Part shown: piece by piece, positions 16,613-27,140 of the stretch | How positions within the stretch are numbered: position 1 is the first letter of the stretch | Layout of the letters: every line of letters begins with the position of its first letter | From: Variovorax sp. SG517 | GTDB taxonomy: Bacteria; Pseudomonadota; Gammaproteobacteria; Burkholderiales; Burkholderiaceae_C | DNA: 64,000 bases | Reading direction: 5' to 3' | Assembly: GCF_013376045.1 (NCBI RefSeq) | Contig: NZ_JABMJG010000004.1 | Location: 620,001-684,000, forward strand | The notes under the pieces: model-generated | What the model saw: only the letters and a program-made list of their open reading frames with translations | What the model was told of the DNA's origin: nothing | The model's database searches: none | Program-made: the position numbers and the translations under genes

Positions 16613-17848
16613 ATGACCAAGCCCGCAGCACTCGACGGCATCAAGGTCCTCGATCTGTCCCGCGTGCTCGCGGGCCCGTGGTGCACGCAGATCCTTGCGG
16701 ACCTGGGCGCCGACGTCGTCAAGATCGAGCGCCCCGGCGTCGGCGACGACACGCGCACCTGGGGCCCGCCCTTCATCAAGGACGCGGACGGCAACGACAC
16801 CGACCAGGCCAGCTACTTCACCGCCTGCAACCGCAACAAGCGCTCGGTCACGGTCGACATGGCCACGCCCGACGGACAGGCGCTGCTCAGGCAGATGGCG
16901 GCGCAGGCCGACATCGTGGTGGAGAATTTCAAGACCGGCGGCCTGAAGCAGTACGGCCTCGACCACGAGAGCCTGCGCGCGGCCAACCCGCGCCTCATCT
17001 ACTGCAGCGTGACCGGCTTCGGCCACGACGGCCCGTATGCCGAGCGCGCGGGCTACGACCTGATGATCCAGGCCATGACCGGCATGATGAGCATCACCGG
17101 CCGCCCCGACGACGTGCCCGGCGGCGGCCCGCTGCGCGTGGGCGTGGCGCTGACCGACCTGTTCACCGGCGTCTACGCCAGCACCGCCATCCTCGCGGCG
17201 CTGCAGGTGCGCGATCGCACCGGCGAGGGCCAGCACATCGACATGGCGCTGCTCGACGTGGGCATGGCCATCCTCGCCAACCAGGCCAGCGCCTTCCTCA
17301 ACACCGGCAAGGCGCCCGGACGCCAGGGCAACACGCACCCCAGCCTCGCGCCCTACCAGGACTTCCCGACGAAGGACGGCGCGATGCTGCTGGCCATCGG
17401 CAACAACGGGCAGTTCGCGCGCTTCTGCGAAGCCGGCGGCCACCCCGAGTGGGCGACCGACGCGCGCTTCGCCACCAACACGCTGCGCGTGAAACACCGC
17501 GGCGTGCTGATTCCGATGATGGAAGAACTCACGCGCACCCGCACCACGGCCGCCTGGGTCACGCTGCTCGAAGACAAGGCCGTGCCCTGCGGCCCGATCA
17601 ACGACATCGCGCAGGCCTTCGACGACGCGCAGGTCAAGGCGCGCGGCCTGGCGGTCACGCTGCCGCGCGACGCGGGCGACGGCATCGCCAGCATCACCGG
17701 CGTGGCGAGCCCGTTGCGCCTCTCGGCCACGCCTCCGGTGCTGCGCCACGCGCCGCCGGCGCTGGGCCAGCACACGCAGGAGGTGCTGGCGGAGATGGGC
17801 ATCGACGCAGCCCGCTTCGAGGCCCTGCGTTCGGCCGGCGTCGTCTGA
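16613..17848 (+). CDS. CaiB/BaiF CoA-transferase, probably glutarate CoA-transferase
   Basis: Class III CoA-transferase of 411 aa. The N-terminal LSRVLAGPWCTQILADLGADVVKIE block and the catalytic Asp182 in GVALTDLFTGVYAS are characteristic. By linkage to gcdH it probably moves CoA (for example from succinyl-CoA) to glutarate, as human SUGCT does; that substrate is inferred from context. It starts 5 nt after the gcdH stop. Full length for the family, no anomalies. Confidence 0.88.
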   Translation: MTKPAALDGIKVLDLSRVLAGPWCTQILADLGADVVKIERPGVGDDTRTWGPPFIKDADGNDTDQASYFTACNRNKRSVTVDMATPDGQALLRQMAAQADIVVENFKTGGLKQYGLDHESLRAANPRLIYCSVTGFGHDGPYAERAGYDLMIQAMTGMMSITGRPDDVPGGGPLRVGVALTDLFTGVYASTAILAALQVRDRTGEGQHIDMALLDVGMAILANQASAFLNTGKAPGRQGNTHPSLAPYQDFPTKDGAMLLAIGNNGQFARFCEAGGHPEWATDARFATNTLRVKHRGVLIPMMEELTRTRTTAAWVTLLEDKAVPCGPINDIAQAFDDAQVKARGLAVTLPRDAGDGIASITGVASPLRLSATPPVLRHAPPALGQHTQEVLAEMGIDAARFEALRSAGVV

Positions 17849-17863
17849 ACTGACGAGGCCCGC

Positions 17864-18298
17864 ATGGCGAACCCGATGCGCCAGCCACCGTTCTCGGTGC
17901 TGCGCATCGACCACGTCGTGCTGCGCGTGAAGGACGCCGAACGCGCCATCGCCTTCTACTGCGGCGTGCTGGGCTGCACCGTCGAGAAACGCCGCGACGA
18001 CCTGGGGCTCGTGCACCTGCGCGCCGGCGCGAGCCTGATCGACCTCGTCACGGCCGACGGTCCGCTGGGCAGGCAGGGCGGGGCGCTCGCGGGCACGGAA
18101 GGTCGCAACGTCGACCATCTCTGCCTGCGCATCGAGCCCTTCGACGAAGCGGCAATCCGCGCGCTGATGGCGCAGCACGGCGTGGCGGTGCAGGGCGAGG
18201 TTCAGAACAACTTCGGCGCCGAGGGCAACGGCCCCTCGATCTACATCGCCGACCCCGACGGCAACAGCGTCGAGCTCAAGGGCCCTGCGGCGGCCTGA
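17864..18298 (+). CDS. VOC-family (glyoxalase-like) protein
   Basis: Vicinal oxygen chelate fold protein, 144 aa. It opens with IDHVVLRVKDAERAIAFYCGVLG and closes with YIADPDGNSVELKG. His, His and Glu positions typical of metal-binding VOC proteins are present (DHVVL, NVDHLCL, NSVELK), so it may be a lyase, isomerase or epimerase. It follows the CoA-transferase by 15 nt and is probably in the same transcript, but I cannot say what it does in glutarate breakdown. Confidence 0.78.
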   Translation: MANPMRQPPFSVLRIDHVVLRVKDAERAIAFYCGVLGCTVEKRRDDLGLVHLRAGASLIDLVTADGPLGRQGGALAGTEGRNVDHLCLRIEPFDEAAIRALMAQHGVAVQGEVQNNFGAEGNGPSIYIADPDGNSVELKGPAAA

Positions 18299-18342
18299 GA
18301 GTTCCTTTCTTTTCCTTCTTCTTTTCCCGCCAATTTGTACGC

Positions 18343-18365
18343 CACTGTGTCTGCACGACGCAGTG
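18343..18365. promoter_or_regulatory. inverted repeat upstream of ohr
   Basis: CACTGTGTC-N5-GACGCAGTG is a 9-bp inverted repeat with one mismatch in the 224-bp leader of ohr. A CATGCGCATG palindrome follows at 18371-18380. Either could bind a regulator such as an OhrR/MarR protein encoded elsewhere; no regulator gene is adjacent. Confidence 0.35.
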
Positions 18366-18522
18366 AACACATGCGCATGCAAATCGGCAGGTGGCTCGAC
18401 ACATCGCGGATACAGCCCGCCGATGTAATTCCTGCATCGCTTCCGACGCACACCGCACGAAGCGATGCGGTCCCCGACAACCGGGCCTCATTCCGAACCA
18501 CCTTCCATCCAAAGGAACCACC

Positions 18523-18936
18523 ATGACCGACAAGCAAGTCCTCTACACCGGCAAGACCCACACCACCGGCGGCCGCCTCGGCGCATCGCGCAGCAGCGAC
18601 GGCCACCTCGACATCCAGCTCTCGCCTCCCGGCGGCAACGGCACCGGCACTAACCCCGAGCAGCTGTTCGCGGCCGGCTGGTCGGCCTGCTTCATCGGCG
18701 CGATGGGCAAGGCCGCTGGCGCGCTGAAGGTCAAGCTGCCGGCCGACCTGTCGGTCGACGCCGAAGTCGACCTCGTGCTCGAAGAGGGCCAGTATTTCCT
18801 GCAGGCCCGCCTGAACGTGAGCCTACCCGGCCTCGACCGCGAGACCGCGCGCGCGGTGGTCGACACCGCGCACCAGACCTGCCCCTACTCGAAGCTCACA
18901 CGCGGCAACATCGAGGTGGAGTTGAACCTGGTCTGA
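18523..18936 (+). CDS. ohr: organic hydroperoxide resistance protein (Ohr)
   Basis: Thiol peroxidase of 137 aa that reduces organic and fatty-acid hydroperoxides, usually with lipoyl-protein electrons. The two reactive cysteines are Cys56 (GWSACFIGA) and Cys120 (QTCPYSKLTRGN), with Arg18 and Glu47 as likely active-site partners. AAAGGAACCACC precedes the ATG. It has a 224-bp upstream region without a gene, which leaves room for its own promoter. The usual ohrR neighbour is absent here. Confidence 0.93.
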   Translation: MTDKQVLYTGKTHTTGGRLGASRSSDGHLDIQLSPPGGNGTGTNPEQLFAAGWSACFIGAMGKAAGALKVKLPADLSVDAEVDLVLEEGQYFLQARLNVSLPGLDRETARAVVDTAHQTCPYSKLTRGNIEVELNLV

Positions 18937-18951
18937 CAGGCGCGGCGGCCG

Positions 18952-19413
18952 TCAGCCCGCGCGCCCGATGGTCGCCACGCCGAACACGATCACGCCCAGC
19001 GCCAGGTTCACCGTCACCAGCTTGCGCACCGTGTTCAGCCGCGCGGCAGCCGCCGGCCAGGCGCTTTCATCCACCGCGCGGCGCATCGCCCTGAACACCG
19101 AGGCGCGGATGTAGGTGTAGATCGCAGCCATCACGATCGCGATGCTCATCATGGCCTCGATGCGCCAGTGCAGGCCGCGGAAGCCGCCGCCGGCCAGGAT
19201 CATCGCCACGCCGGTCGCGAAGAGCAGCGTGACCGATGCGTCCACCCCCACGAAGAAGCGCCTGAGCGTCGCGGCCATCATGCGCAGGCGCTGCGGCGGC
19301 TGTTCGAGCGTGGCAACGGCCGAGGGGCGCACGGCGAAGTGCATGGTGGCCATGCCGCCGACCCAGAAGGCGGCGCACAGCAGGTGGATGAAGAGGGCGG
19401 TGACGTAGAGCAT
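18952..19413 (-). CDS. CopD-like integral membrane protein
   Basis: 153-residue membrane protein with four hydrophobic helices (about 3-20, 56-74, 85-103 and 130-150). The first helix holds HLLCAAFWVGGMATMHF, the conserved His/Trp pattern of CopD/DUF2269-type proteins, some of which bind haem or copper. Convergent with ohr, 15 bp between the stops. Function unassigned. Confidence 0.65.
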   Translation of the reverse strand: MLYVTALFIHLLCAAFWVGGMATMHFAVRPSAVATLEQPPQRLRMMAATLRRFFVGVDASVTLLFATGVAMILAGGGFRGLHWRIEAMMSIAIVMAAIYTYIRASVFRAMRRAVDESAWPAAAARLNTVRKLVTVNLALGVIVFGVATIGRAG

Positions 19414-19468
19414 CTTGGGCCCGATCAGAACACCGAAGCGCCCCGGCGCGCAACGAAGCCCTTCATCG

Positions 19469-20398
19469 TCATTCGGAAGGCTTGGTTTCCGCGAAGCGCC
19501 GCATGTCCGCCACCACCTGCCGCAGCAGCTCCGATGCGGCCGGCGAGAGCATGCGCCCGTGGCGCGAGACGATGTGGGAGCGGCCCTGCGACAGCAGCGG
19601 GTTCTTCATCGGCAGTTCCACCAGCTCGGGGTTGCTCGCGTTCGGCGTGAGCGAGATGCGCGTGCCCAGCGCATAGCCCAGGCCCGCCGACACGAAGTGG
19701 CCGAGCGCGCTGAACGAAGTGGTGGTCAGGAGCGAGGCCAGGCGCACGCCCTCGCTGATCTCGGCGGCCTCGATGTGCTGGCGCACGCCGAAGTTGCGGT
19801 GCAGCGTGGCGCCCGGGTAGGGCTGCAGGTCGGCGAGCGTCAGCGGCCGGTCGAGCTGCGCGAGCGGGTGCGAGCGCAGCACCATCGCCTGGATCGGCTG
19901 CGGATGCGACTGGTGCGAGGTCAGCCGCTCGTCCTTGGGCGGCTGGAACAGCAGGCCGACATGGGCCCGTTCCTCCACCACCCGCTGCACGATCTCGTCG
20001 GTGCTGGCCACGTCGAGGTCGATGGTGATCTTCGGGTGCGAGGTCATGAAGTCGCGCAGGCTGTGGCGCATGAGCCAGTCCACGTAGCCCTCGCCGGCCA
20101 CGATGTCGATGTGGCCGCGCTCGATCTTGCGGATGCTGTCGAGCTGCGCCATCAGGTGCTGCTTCTGGCTGTTCTGGCGCCGCACGTAGCCGGCCAGCAT
20201 CTGGCCCGCGTCGGTGGGCACCACGCCGCGCCCGTGGCGCTCCAGCAGCGGCAGGCCGCACTCCTGCTCCAGGATGCCGATGGCGCGGCTCACGGCCGAG
20301 GGATCCATGTCGAGCACCTCGGCGGCGCCGCGCACGGAGCCGCTGTCCAGCACCTGCATGAAGTAGCGCACGCGGCGCGTGTCGAGCCTGTCGTCCAT
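19469..20398 (-). CDS. LysR regulator of the DUF3100/deacylase operon
   Basis: LysR-type regulator, 309 aa from ATG 20398 (MDDRLDTRRVRYF). HTH GSVRGAAEVLDMDPSAVSRAIGILE lies near residues 18-42, with the co-inducer domain downstream. Longer upstream readings cross the palindrome at 20417-20433 and are unlikely. It diverges from the DUF3100 membrane protein gene and probably controls that operon as well as itself. Confidence 0.88.
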   Translation of the reverse strand: MDDRLDTRRVRYFMQVLDSGSVRGAAEVLDMDPSAVSRAIGILEQECGLPLLERHGRGVVPTDAGQMLAGYVRRQNSQKQHLMAQLDSIRKIERGHIDIVAGEGYVDWLMRHSLRDFMTSHPKITIDLDVASTDEIVQRVVEERAHVGLLFQPPKDERLTSHQSHPQPIQAMVLRSHPLAQLDRPLTLADLQPYPGATLHRNFGVRQHIEAAEISEGVRLASLLTTTSFSALGHFVSAGLGYALGTRISLTPNASNPELVELPMKNPLLSQGRSHIVSRHGRMLSPAASELLRQVVADMRRFAETKPSE

Positions 20399-20416
20399 GG
20401 CCTTCGTCTCCTGAGT

Positions 20417-20433
20417 GTTGCATTCAATGCAAC
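20417..20433. promoter_or_regulatory. LysR-type binding palindrome
   Basis: GTTGCATTCAATGCAAC is a perfect 8-bp inverted repeat around one base, and contains the T-N11-A LysR motif. It begins 19 bp upstream of the LysR start and lies between the divergent genes. Confidence 0.75.
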
Positions 20434-20517
20434 GAATATCCCGATTCGCGGCCATTGATGCAAGGGGCCGGCAATCCGAAACTTCCCGGCAGCCCGCAGC
20501 CGCCGCTGCGCCACACG

Positions 20518-21876
20518 ATGCCCCAACCGATGACATCCGCTGCTTCCACCCCCACTTCGCTCGCTCCCGGCGCCTCTTCGTCGGCTTCCGGAAAACTCCG
20601 GCTCGCGCTCGTCACCCTGGCCGTCGTGGCGGCGGCCGAGCTCATCGGCCCAGTGCAGTTCAGCGTCGGCCCGGGCAAGGTGGCGCTGCTGCCGATGCTG
20701 TGGGCGCTGCTGATCGCGGCCGCTTGGGGCATCGCGCATCGCCGCGTGCCGGGCGCGGTGCGCGTGGCGACGGCCGAGCAGTCCTTCGCAGGCGGCCTGC
20801 TGAACGCGGGCTTGCTGCTGTTCGTGGTGAAGCTGGGCCTCACGGTCGGCGCCGCGCTGCCGCAGGTGAAGCAGGCCGGCTGGGCGCTGCTGTTCCAGGA
20901 GTTCGGCCATGCGCTGGGCACGCTGGCGCTGGGCCTGCCGCTGGCGCTGCTGCTGGGCATCAAGCGCGAGGCGGTGGGTGCCACCTTCTCGGTGGGCCGC
21001 GAGGGCAACCTGGTGATCATCGGAGAGAAGTACGGCATGGCCTCGCCAGAGGGCCGCGGCGTGCTGGCCGAGTACATCACCGGCACCGTGCTGGGCGCGC
21101 TCTTCATCGCGGTGCTGGCGGGCTTCGTCGCCAGCCTGCACATCTTCGACCCGCGCTCGCTGGCCATGGGTGCCGGCGTGGGCTCCGGCAGCCTGATGGC
21201 GGCGGCGCTGGGCGCCATCGCGGCGCAGCAGCCGGCCGAGATGCTGCCGCAGCTCACCGCCATCGCCGCCGCATCGAACCTGCTGACGACGGTGGTGGGC
21301 TTCTACTTCACGCTGTTCCTGTCGCTGCCGCTGTGCTCGTGGCTCTACGGCAAGCTGGAGCCGGTGCTGGGCCGCTTCTCGAAGCGCGGCGCGCAGGACG
21401 CGGGCACGGGCGCCGTGTCGCAGGTCAGCGTCGGCCACGGCGGCGCTCTCTCGCTGCGCGACACGCTCATCGCCTGGGCGGTGGTCAGCGGCGGCGTGCT
21501 CATCGGCAATTCGCTGACCTACAAGGTGCCGGTGCTGGTGTCGCTCGAAGGCCTGGCGGCGGTGGCGTTGATCGCGCTGATCGTCGAGGGCATCAAGCGC
21601 CTGGTGCCGCGCCTGCCGATGGTGCTGGTGCTGTCGGTGGTGGCCACGGTGGCCGGCATCCCGGGGCTGTTCCCATTCTCCGACGCGCTGATCGCGATCA
21701 CCGCCAAGCTCAACTTCCTGGCCTTCACCACCCCCGTGCTCGCGCTGGCCGGCTTCTCGGTCGCGAAGGACATGCCCGTGTTCCGCCAGCTGGGCTGGCG
21801 CATCGTGGTGGTGTCGCTCACCGCCACGGCCGGCACCTTTCTCGGTGCGACTGTGATCGCCGAATTCTTCCATTGA
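20518..21876 (+). CDS. DUF3100 membrane protein, putative transporter
   Basis: Polytopic membrane protein, 452 aa from ATG 20518, with about ten hydrophobic helices and a glycine-rich loop (AMGAGVGSGSLMAAALGAIAAQQPAEM) near the middle. It matches what I recall of DUF3100 proteins, which have no established substrate. The start is uncertain: ATGs at 20458, 20518 and 20530 are in frame and none has a clear ribosome binding site. I avoid 20458 because it leaves no room for a promoter after the LysR palindrome. The next gene, an M20 deacylase, follows by 25 nt, suggesting uptake of an acylated compound. Confidence 0.72.
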   Translation: MPQPMTSAASTPTSLAPGASSSASGKLRLALVTLAVVAAAELIGPVQFSVGPGKVALLPMLWALLIAAAWGIAHRRVPGAVRVATAEQSFAGGLLNAGLLLFVVKLGLTVGAALPQVKQAGWALLFQEFGHALGTLALGLPLALLLGIKREAVGATFSVGREGNLVIIGEKYGMASPEGRGVLAEYITGTVLGALFIAVLAGFVASLHIFDPRSLAMGAGVGSGSLMAAALGAIAAQQPAEMLPQLTAIAAASNLLTTVVGFYFTLFLSLPLCSWLYGKLEPVLGRFSKRGAQDAGTGAVSQVSVGHGGALSLRDTLIAWAVVSGGVLIGNSLTYKVPVLVSLEGLAAVALIALIVEGIKRLVPRLPMVLVLSVVATVAGIPGLFPFSDALIAITAKLNFLAFTTPVLALAGFSVAKDMPVFRQLGWRIVVVSLTATAGTFLGATVIAEFFH

Positions 21877-21901
21877 CCCCGTCCCACGAGAGATCACCAC
21901 C

Positions 21902-23091
21902 ATGTACCGCGAGCCCGAAATCGCCGAAGACACCCGCGCCCGCATGCTGGCCTGGCGCCGCGACATCCACGCCAACCCCGAGACCGCCTTCGAGGAGCAC
22001 CGCACCGCCAACGTCGTCGCCAACGCGCTGATGCTGATGGGCCTGCCGGTGCACCGCGGCCTGGCCGGCACCGGTGTGGTCGGCACTCTGAAGAACGGCG
22101 AGGGCCCGAGCATCGCGCTGCGCGCCGACCTCGACGCGCTCAACATGCAGGAGCTCGGCACGCAGCCGCACGCCTCCAAATGCGCCGGCAAGATGCACGC
22201 CTGCGGCCACGATGGCCACACGGCCATGCTGCTGGGCGCGGCCGAGCATCTCTCGCGCCACAAGCCCTTCAAGGGCACGGTGCACTTCGTGTTCCAGCCC
22301 GCCGAGGAGAACGAAGGCGGCGGCCGGGTGATGGTCGAGGAGGGCCTGTTCGATCAGTTCCCGGCCGATGCCGTCTACGGCATGCACAACTTCCCCGGCC
22401 TGCCGCGCGGCCACTTCGCGATCCGCAAGGGCACGATGACGGCCTTCCTCGACACCTTCGAGATCGTCGTCACCGGCAAGGGCAGCCACGGCGCGATGCC
22501 CGAGACCGGCATCGACTCGGTGGTGGTCTCGGCCCAGCTGGTCAACGCATTGCAAACCATCGTGAGCCGCCGCACTGGCGCGACCGACTCGGCCGTGGTG
22601 AGCGTCACGCAGATCCACGGCGGCGACACCTGGAACGTGATCCCCGAGACCGTGGTGCTGCGCGGCACCGTGCGCACGCTGGATGCCGGCATCCAGGACA
22701 AGACCCAGGCCGCCATGCAGCAGATCTGCGACGGCGTGGCCGCCACGCACGGCGCGAAGGTGGCGCTGGACTACCGCCGCGGCTACCCCGGCGTGGTCAA
22801 CACGCCCACCGAGACCGACGCCGCCGTCGCCGCGGCCGCCAGCCTGGTGGATCTTGCGCAGGTGCACACCGACATCCCGCCCGCCATGGGCTCGGAAGAC
22901 TTCGCCTTCATGCTGCAGAAGCGCCCGGGCGCCTACATCGGCATCGGCGCGGGCGAGGGCCCGAACGACCCGAACGTGCACAACCCGTACTACGACTTCA
23001 ACGACAACATCCTGCCGCTGGGCGCCGCCTACTGGGTGGCACTGGTCAGGCAGCAGCTTCCTGCATCGAGAGATGAGAGCATGATGCGCTG

Positions 23092-23092
<1 letters not shown>
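21902..23092 (+). CDS. M20-family amidohydrolase/aminoacylase (hippurate hydrolase-like)
   Basis: Zinc peptidase-fold deacylase, 396 aa. Metal and catalytic residues are visible in HACGHDGH (Cys101, His103), FQPAEEN (Glu135/Glu136), the GMHN histidine, and the late MGSEDFAFM. Family members cleave N-acyl or N-carbamoyl amino acids, releasing the free amino acid. It lies 25 nt after the DUF3100 gene, and its stop overlaps the ATG of L-serine ammonia-lyase (TGATG), which hints that the amino acid released may be serine or be metabolised with it. Confidence 0.87.
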
Positions 23093-24474
<1,382 letters not shown>

Positions 24475-24486
24475 ACCGCACCGGGC

Positions 24487-25101
24487 TCAGGGCACGAACA
24501 TGTCCCAAGGCCCCTTGCCCTGCGGCAGCCGGGGCCGCTCGGTGAGCGAGGCCAGCGGCTCGCCCGCCTCGTAGCGCGCGGCCAGCGCGTCGGGGTCGAA
24601 CACCACGCCCATGAAGTTCTCGGCATAGGCGCCGCCCGCGAAGAAGGCGTCGACTTCCGCGGCCGTCTCGAACACGTCGTGCTGCAGCTCCAGCCGGTGG
24701 CCGTCGGGGTCGCGGTAATACATCGAGATCGTCGGCCCGTGGTTGATGCACCAGTAGGGCCGGATGCCGCGCGCCGCCAGCCGCCGGTGGTTGGCCAGCA
24801 GCTCGCCGAGCGAGGCGTAGGTGAAGGCGATGTGCTCCAGCCCCGTGCTCGCGTCGGCCTCGTGCTTGAGGCCGGGCGGTGCGACCAGGCCGATGCGGTG
24901 GTGCTCGTCGTCGTAGCTCAGGAAGCACAGCATCTCGTTCTCGAAGGCCACGCGGGCCTGCAGCACTTCGATGTACCAGTCGCGCGAGCGCGCGAGATCG
25001 CCCACGCGCAGCACGACGTGTGCGAGCTTGACGGGGCGCAGCGCGGTGTGCGCGAAGTCGGCCAGGGGGCGGCGCGCGGGCAGGGCGAGTCCGTCGTTCA
25101 T
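24487..25101 (-). CDS. VOC protein resembling type I extradiol dioxygenase
   Basis: 204-residue VOC protein. KLAHVVLRVGDLARSRDWYIEVL, GLEHIAFTYASLGEL and YYRDPDGHRLELQHDVF supply His, His and Glu in the positions used by extradiol dioxygenases of the BphC type. It may cleave a catechol-like ring or act as a dioxygenase-like isomerase. It lies 43 nt after an FAA-hydrolase gene in the same operon, a pairing expected for meta-cleavage (ring opening then C-C hydrolysis). A C-terminal extension of about 50 residues follows the core. Confidence 0.72.
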   Translation of the reverse strand: MNDGLALPARRPLADFAHTALRPVKLAHVVLRVGDLARSRDWYIEVLQARVAFENEMLCFLSYDDEHHRIGLVAPPGLKHEADASTGLEHIAFTYASLGELLANHRRLAARGIRPYWCINHGPTISMYYRDPDGHRLELQHDVFETAAEVDAFFAGGAYAENFMGVVFDPDALAARYEAGEPLASLTERPRLPQGKGPWDMFVP

Positions 25102-25144
25102 GGGGCGTCTCCTTTTCGTCTTCGAAGAGGCAAAGGGCGTGCGC

Positions 25145-26026
25145 TCAGAGGGTGTCTGGCTCGGCCACCACGCGGTTCTCGATGTGGCCGACGCCCTCGA
25201 TCTCCACCCGCACCACGTCGCCCGGCACCAGGTAGCGCGGCGGGTCCATGAGGCCGCCGACGCCTGCGGGGCTGCCGGTGCTCAGCACGTCGCCGGGCTC
25301 CAGCGTGAAGGCGGTGCTCAGCTCGACCAGCATCGCCTCGATGCGGTGGATCATCTGCGCCGTGTTGCCGTCCTGGCGCAGCTCGCCGTTGACCCAGGTG
25401 CGCAGCCGCAGCGCGTGCGGATCGGCGATCTCGTCGCGCGTCACCAGCCAGGGCCCGAAGGGGCCGTGCGTGTCGAAGGACTTGCCCAGCGTGTGGGTCG
25501 GCGCGCGCATCTGCCAGTCGCGCACGCTCATGTCGTTGACCACCACGTAGCCGGCCACCATCGCCATCGCGTCCTCGGCGCGCACGTGGCGGCAGCGCCG
25601 GCCGATCACCACGCCCAGCTCGCCCTCGTAGTCGAACTGGTCGGACACGCGGGGCTTGTGCACCGCATCGAAGGGGCCGGCCACGCACGACACCTGCTTG
25701 TTGAACCACACCTGCCCCGGCGGCCGCACCAGGCCGAGCTTCGCGGCTTCCTCGAGGTGCGAGGCGTAGTTGCCGCCGAGCCCGAGGAACTTGCGCGGCG
25801 CGGGAATCGGCGCCGCCAGCCGCACGTCGGACAAGGCCACGAGCGGTGCATCGGCCAGCGCCGCGTGCAGCCAGGCCACGCCCTCGTCGCCGTGTGCGAT
25901 CCGTTCGATCAGCTCGAGCAGCCCCGCCGGCGCGCCGGGCTGCCCGCTCAGGTCCGCGATTGCGTCGTCGTTTCGGACCACGCCGAAGCGAAGCCGGTCG
26001 CGATGGTGGAAGCTGGCGAGTTTCAT
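25145..26026 (-). CDS. fumarylacetoacetate hydrolase-family protein
   Basis: FAA-hydrolase fold protein, 293 aa. Metal ligands appear in DYEGELGVVIG, with the VNDMSVRDWQMR block and a GSPAGVGGLMDPPRY region near the C-terminus. Family members cleave beta-diketo acids or hydrate/decarboxylate ring-cleavage products; it is distinct from the true FahA at 1320. ATG 26026 (MKLASFHH) is the sensible start; the frame runs further upstream but reads antisense to the LysR gene. First gene of its operon, divergent from LysR. Confidence 0.85.
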   Translation of the reverse strand: MKLASFHHRDRLRFGVVRNDDAIADLSGQPGAPAGLLELIERIAHGDEGVAWLHAALADAPLVALSDVRLAAPIPAPRKFLGLGGNYASHLEEAAKLGLVRPPGQVWFNKQVSCVAGPFDAVHKPRVSDQFDYEGELGVVIGRRCRHVRAEDAMAMVAGYVVVNDMSVRDWQMRAPTHTLGKSFDTHGPFGPWLVTRDEIADPHALRLRTWVNGELRQDGNTAQMIHRIEAMLVELSTAFTLEPGDVLSTGSPAGVGGLMDPPRYLVPGDVVRVEIEGVGHIENRVVAEPDTL

Positions 26027-26114
26027 GGCGTGCGTGTGTGTCAAGTTGGCGGTTGACCGGCGGAGAGCGATCGATGATGCTGATGGAACGAAGGCCGAAC
26101 AATCGGCCAGAAAA

Positions 26115-26127
26115 GAACGGATCGTTC
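26115..26127. promoter_or_regulatory. inverted repeat in LysR/FAA-hydrolase spacer
   Basis: GAACGGATCGTTC has 5-bp arms around a 3-bp spacer, and an AGAACG half-site follows at 26135-26140. It lies 35 bp before the LysR start in the divergent promoter region. Confidence 0.35.
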
Positions 26128-26161
26128 CGCCAGCAGAACGAGAAAGAACAGAAGAGACGAC

Positions 26162-27079
26162 ATGGAAGACTTCAACGACCTCGCCCTCTTCGCCCACGTG
26201 GTCGAGCAGCAGGGCTTCAGCGCCGCGAGCCGGCACCTGGGCATCCCGAAGTCGCGCCTGAGCCGGCGCGTCTCGCAACTGGAAGAGCGCATCGGCGTGC
26301 GCCTGCTGCAGCGCAGCTCGCGACGGCTGCTGCTCACCAGCGTCGGCCGGCAGTTCTACGAGCGCTGCCAGGCGACGGTGGCGGCGGGCGAGGAAGCCTT
26401 CGACGTGGCGCGGCAGGCCACCGCGCAGCCGCAGGGCCTGTTGCGCGTGAGCTGCCCGTTCACGCTCGCGCAGTTCTGGCTCACGCCGCTGATCCCGTCC
26501 TTCATGCGCGCCTTTCCGGGCGTGCGGCTGCAGCTGGAGGTGAGCAACCGCCGCGTCGATCCGCTGCAGGAGAACATCGACGTGGTGCTGCGCGTGCGGC
26601 GCCCGCCCTTCGAGGACTCCAGCCTGGTCGCGCGCCCGCTGGGCAACACCGTCGACGTGCTGCTCGCGAGCCCCGCGCTGGTGGAGCGGCTGGGCATGCC
26701 GCGCTCGCTCGACGATCTGGCCGCCTGGCCCGTGCTGTCGCTGCCCGCGGAGAACGAGCGCTACCGCTGGGCACTGGAACGCGGCAGCGAGTCGCACGAT
26801 TTCGCCTTCACGCCGCATGTCGTGACCGACGACATGTTCGCGCTGAGGCACTTGGCAGAGCAGGGCATGGGCCTCGCGCTGCTGCCCGAGATCATGTGCC
26901 GCGACGCCCTTGCCGAGGGACGACTGCTGCGCCTGTGCGGCGAGTGGGCCTGCGCGGCCAGCGAGATCCAGGCCGCCTTCGCATCGCGCCGCGGCATGCT
27001 GCCGGCGGTGCGCGCCTTCATCGACCACCTGCTGCAAAACCCGCCGGGTGCTGCGGATGCGAAGGCCGGCGTATCCTGA
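26162..27079 (+). CDS. LysR regulator
   Basis: LysR-type regulator, 305 aa. It starts MEDFNDLALFAHVVEQQGFSAASRHLGIPKSRLSRRVSQLEER, with the HTH near residues 19-42; the CrgA/DsdC-like form with an Arg-rich recognition helix fits the subgroup that controls neighbouring enzymes of aromatic or carbonyl metabolism. Divergent from the FAA-hydrolase/VOC operon (135-bp spacer) and 61 bp upstream of the PEP-mutase family gene, so it could control both. Confidence 0.85.
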   Translation: MEDFNDLALFAHVVEQQGFSAASRHLGIPKSRLSRRVSQLEERIGVRLLQRSSRRLLLTSVGRQFYERCQATVAAGEEAFDVARQATAQPQGLLRVSCPFTLAQFWLTPLIPSFMRAFPGVRLQLEVSNRRVDPLQENIDVVLRVRRPPFEDSSLVARPLGNTVDVLLASPALVERLGMPRSLDDLAAWPVLSLPAENERYRWALERGSESHDFAFTPHVVTDDMFALRHLAEQGMGLALLPEIMCRDALAEGRLLRLCGEWACAASEIQAAFASRRGMLPAVRAFIDHLLQNPPGAADAKAGVS

Positions 27080-27140
27080 CCGCCCTTCCTGACGTCCTGT
27101 TTTCTCACCCACGCAACAAGAAAGAAAGCCGACCCGCGCC

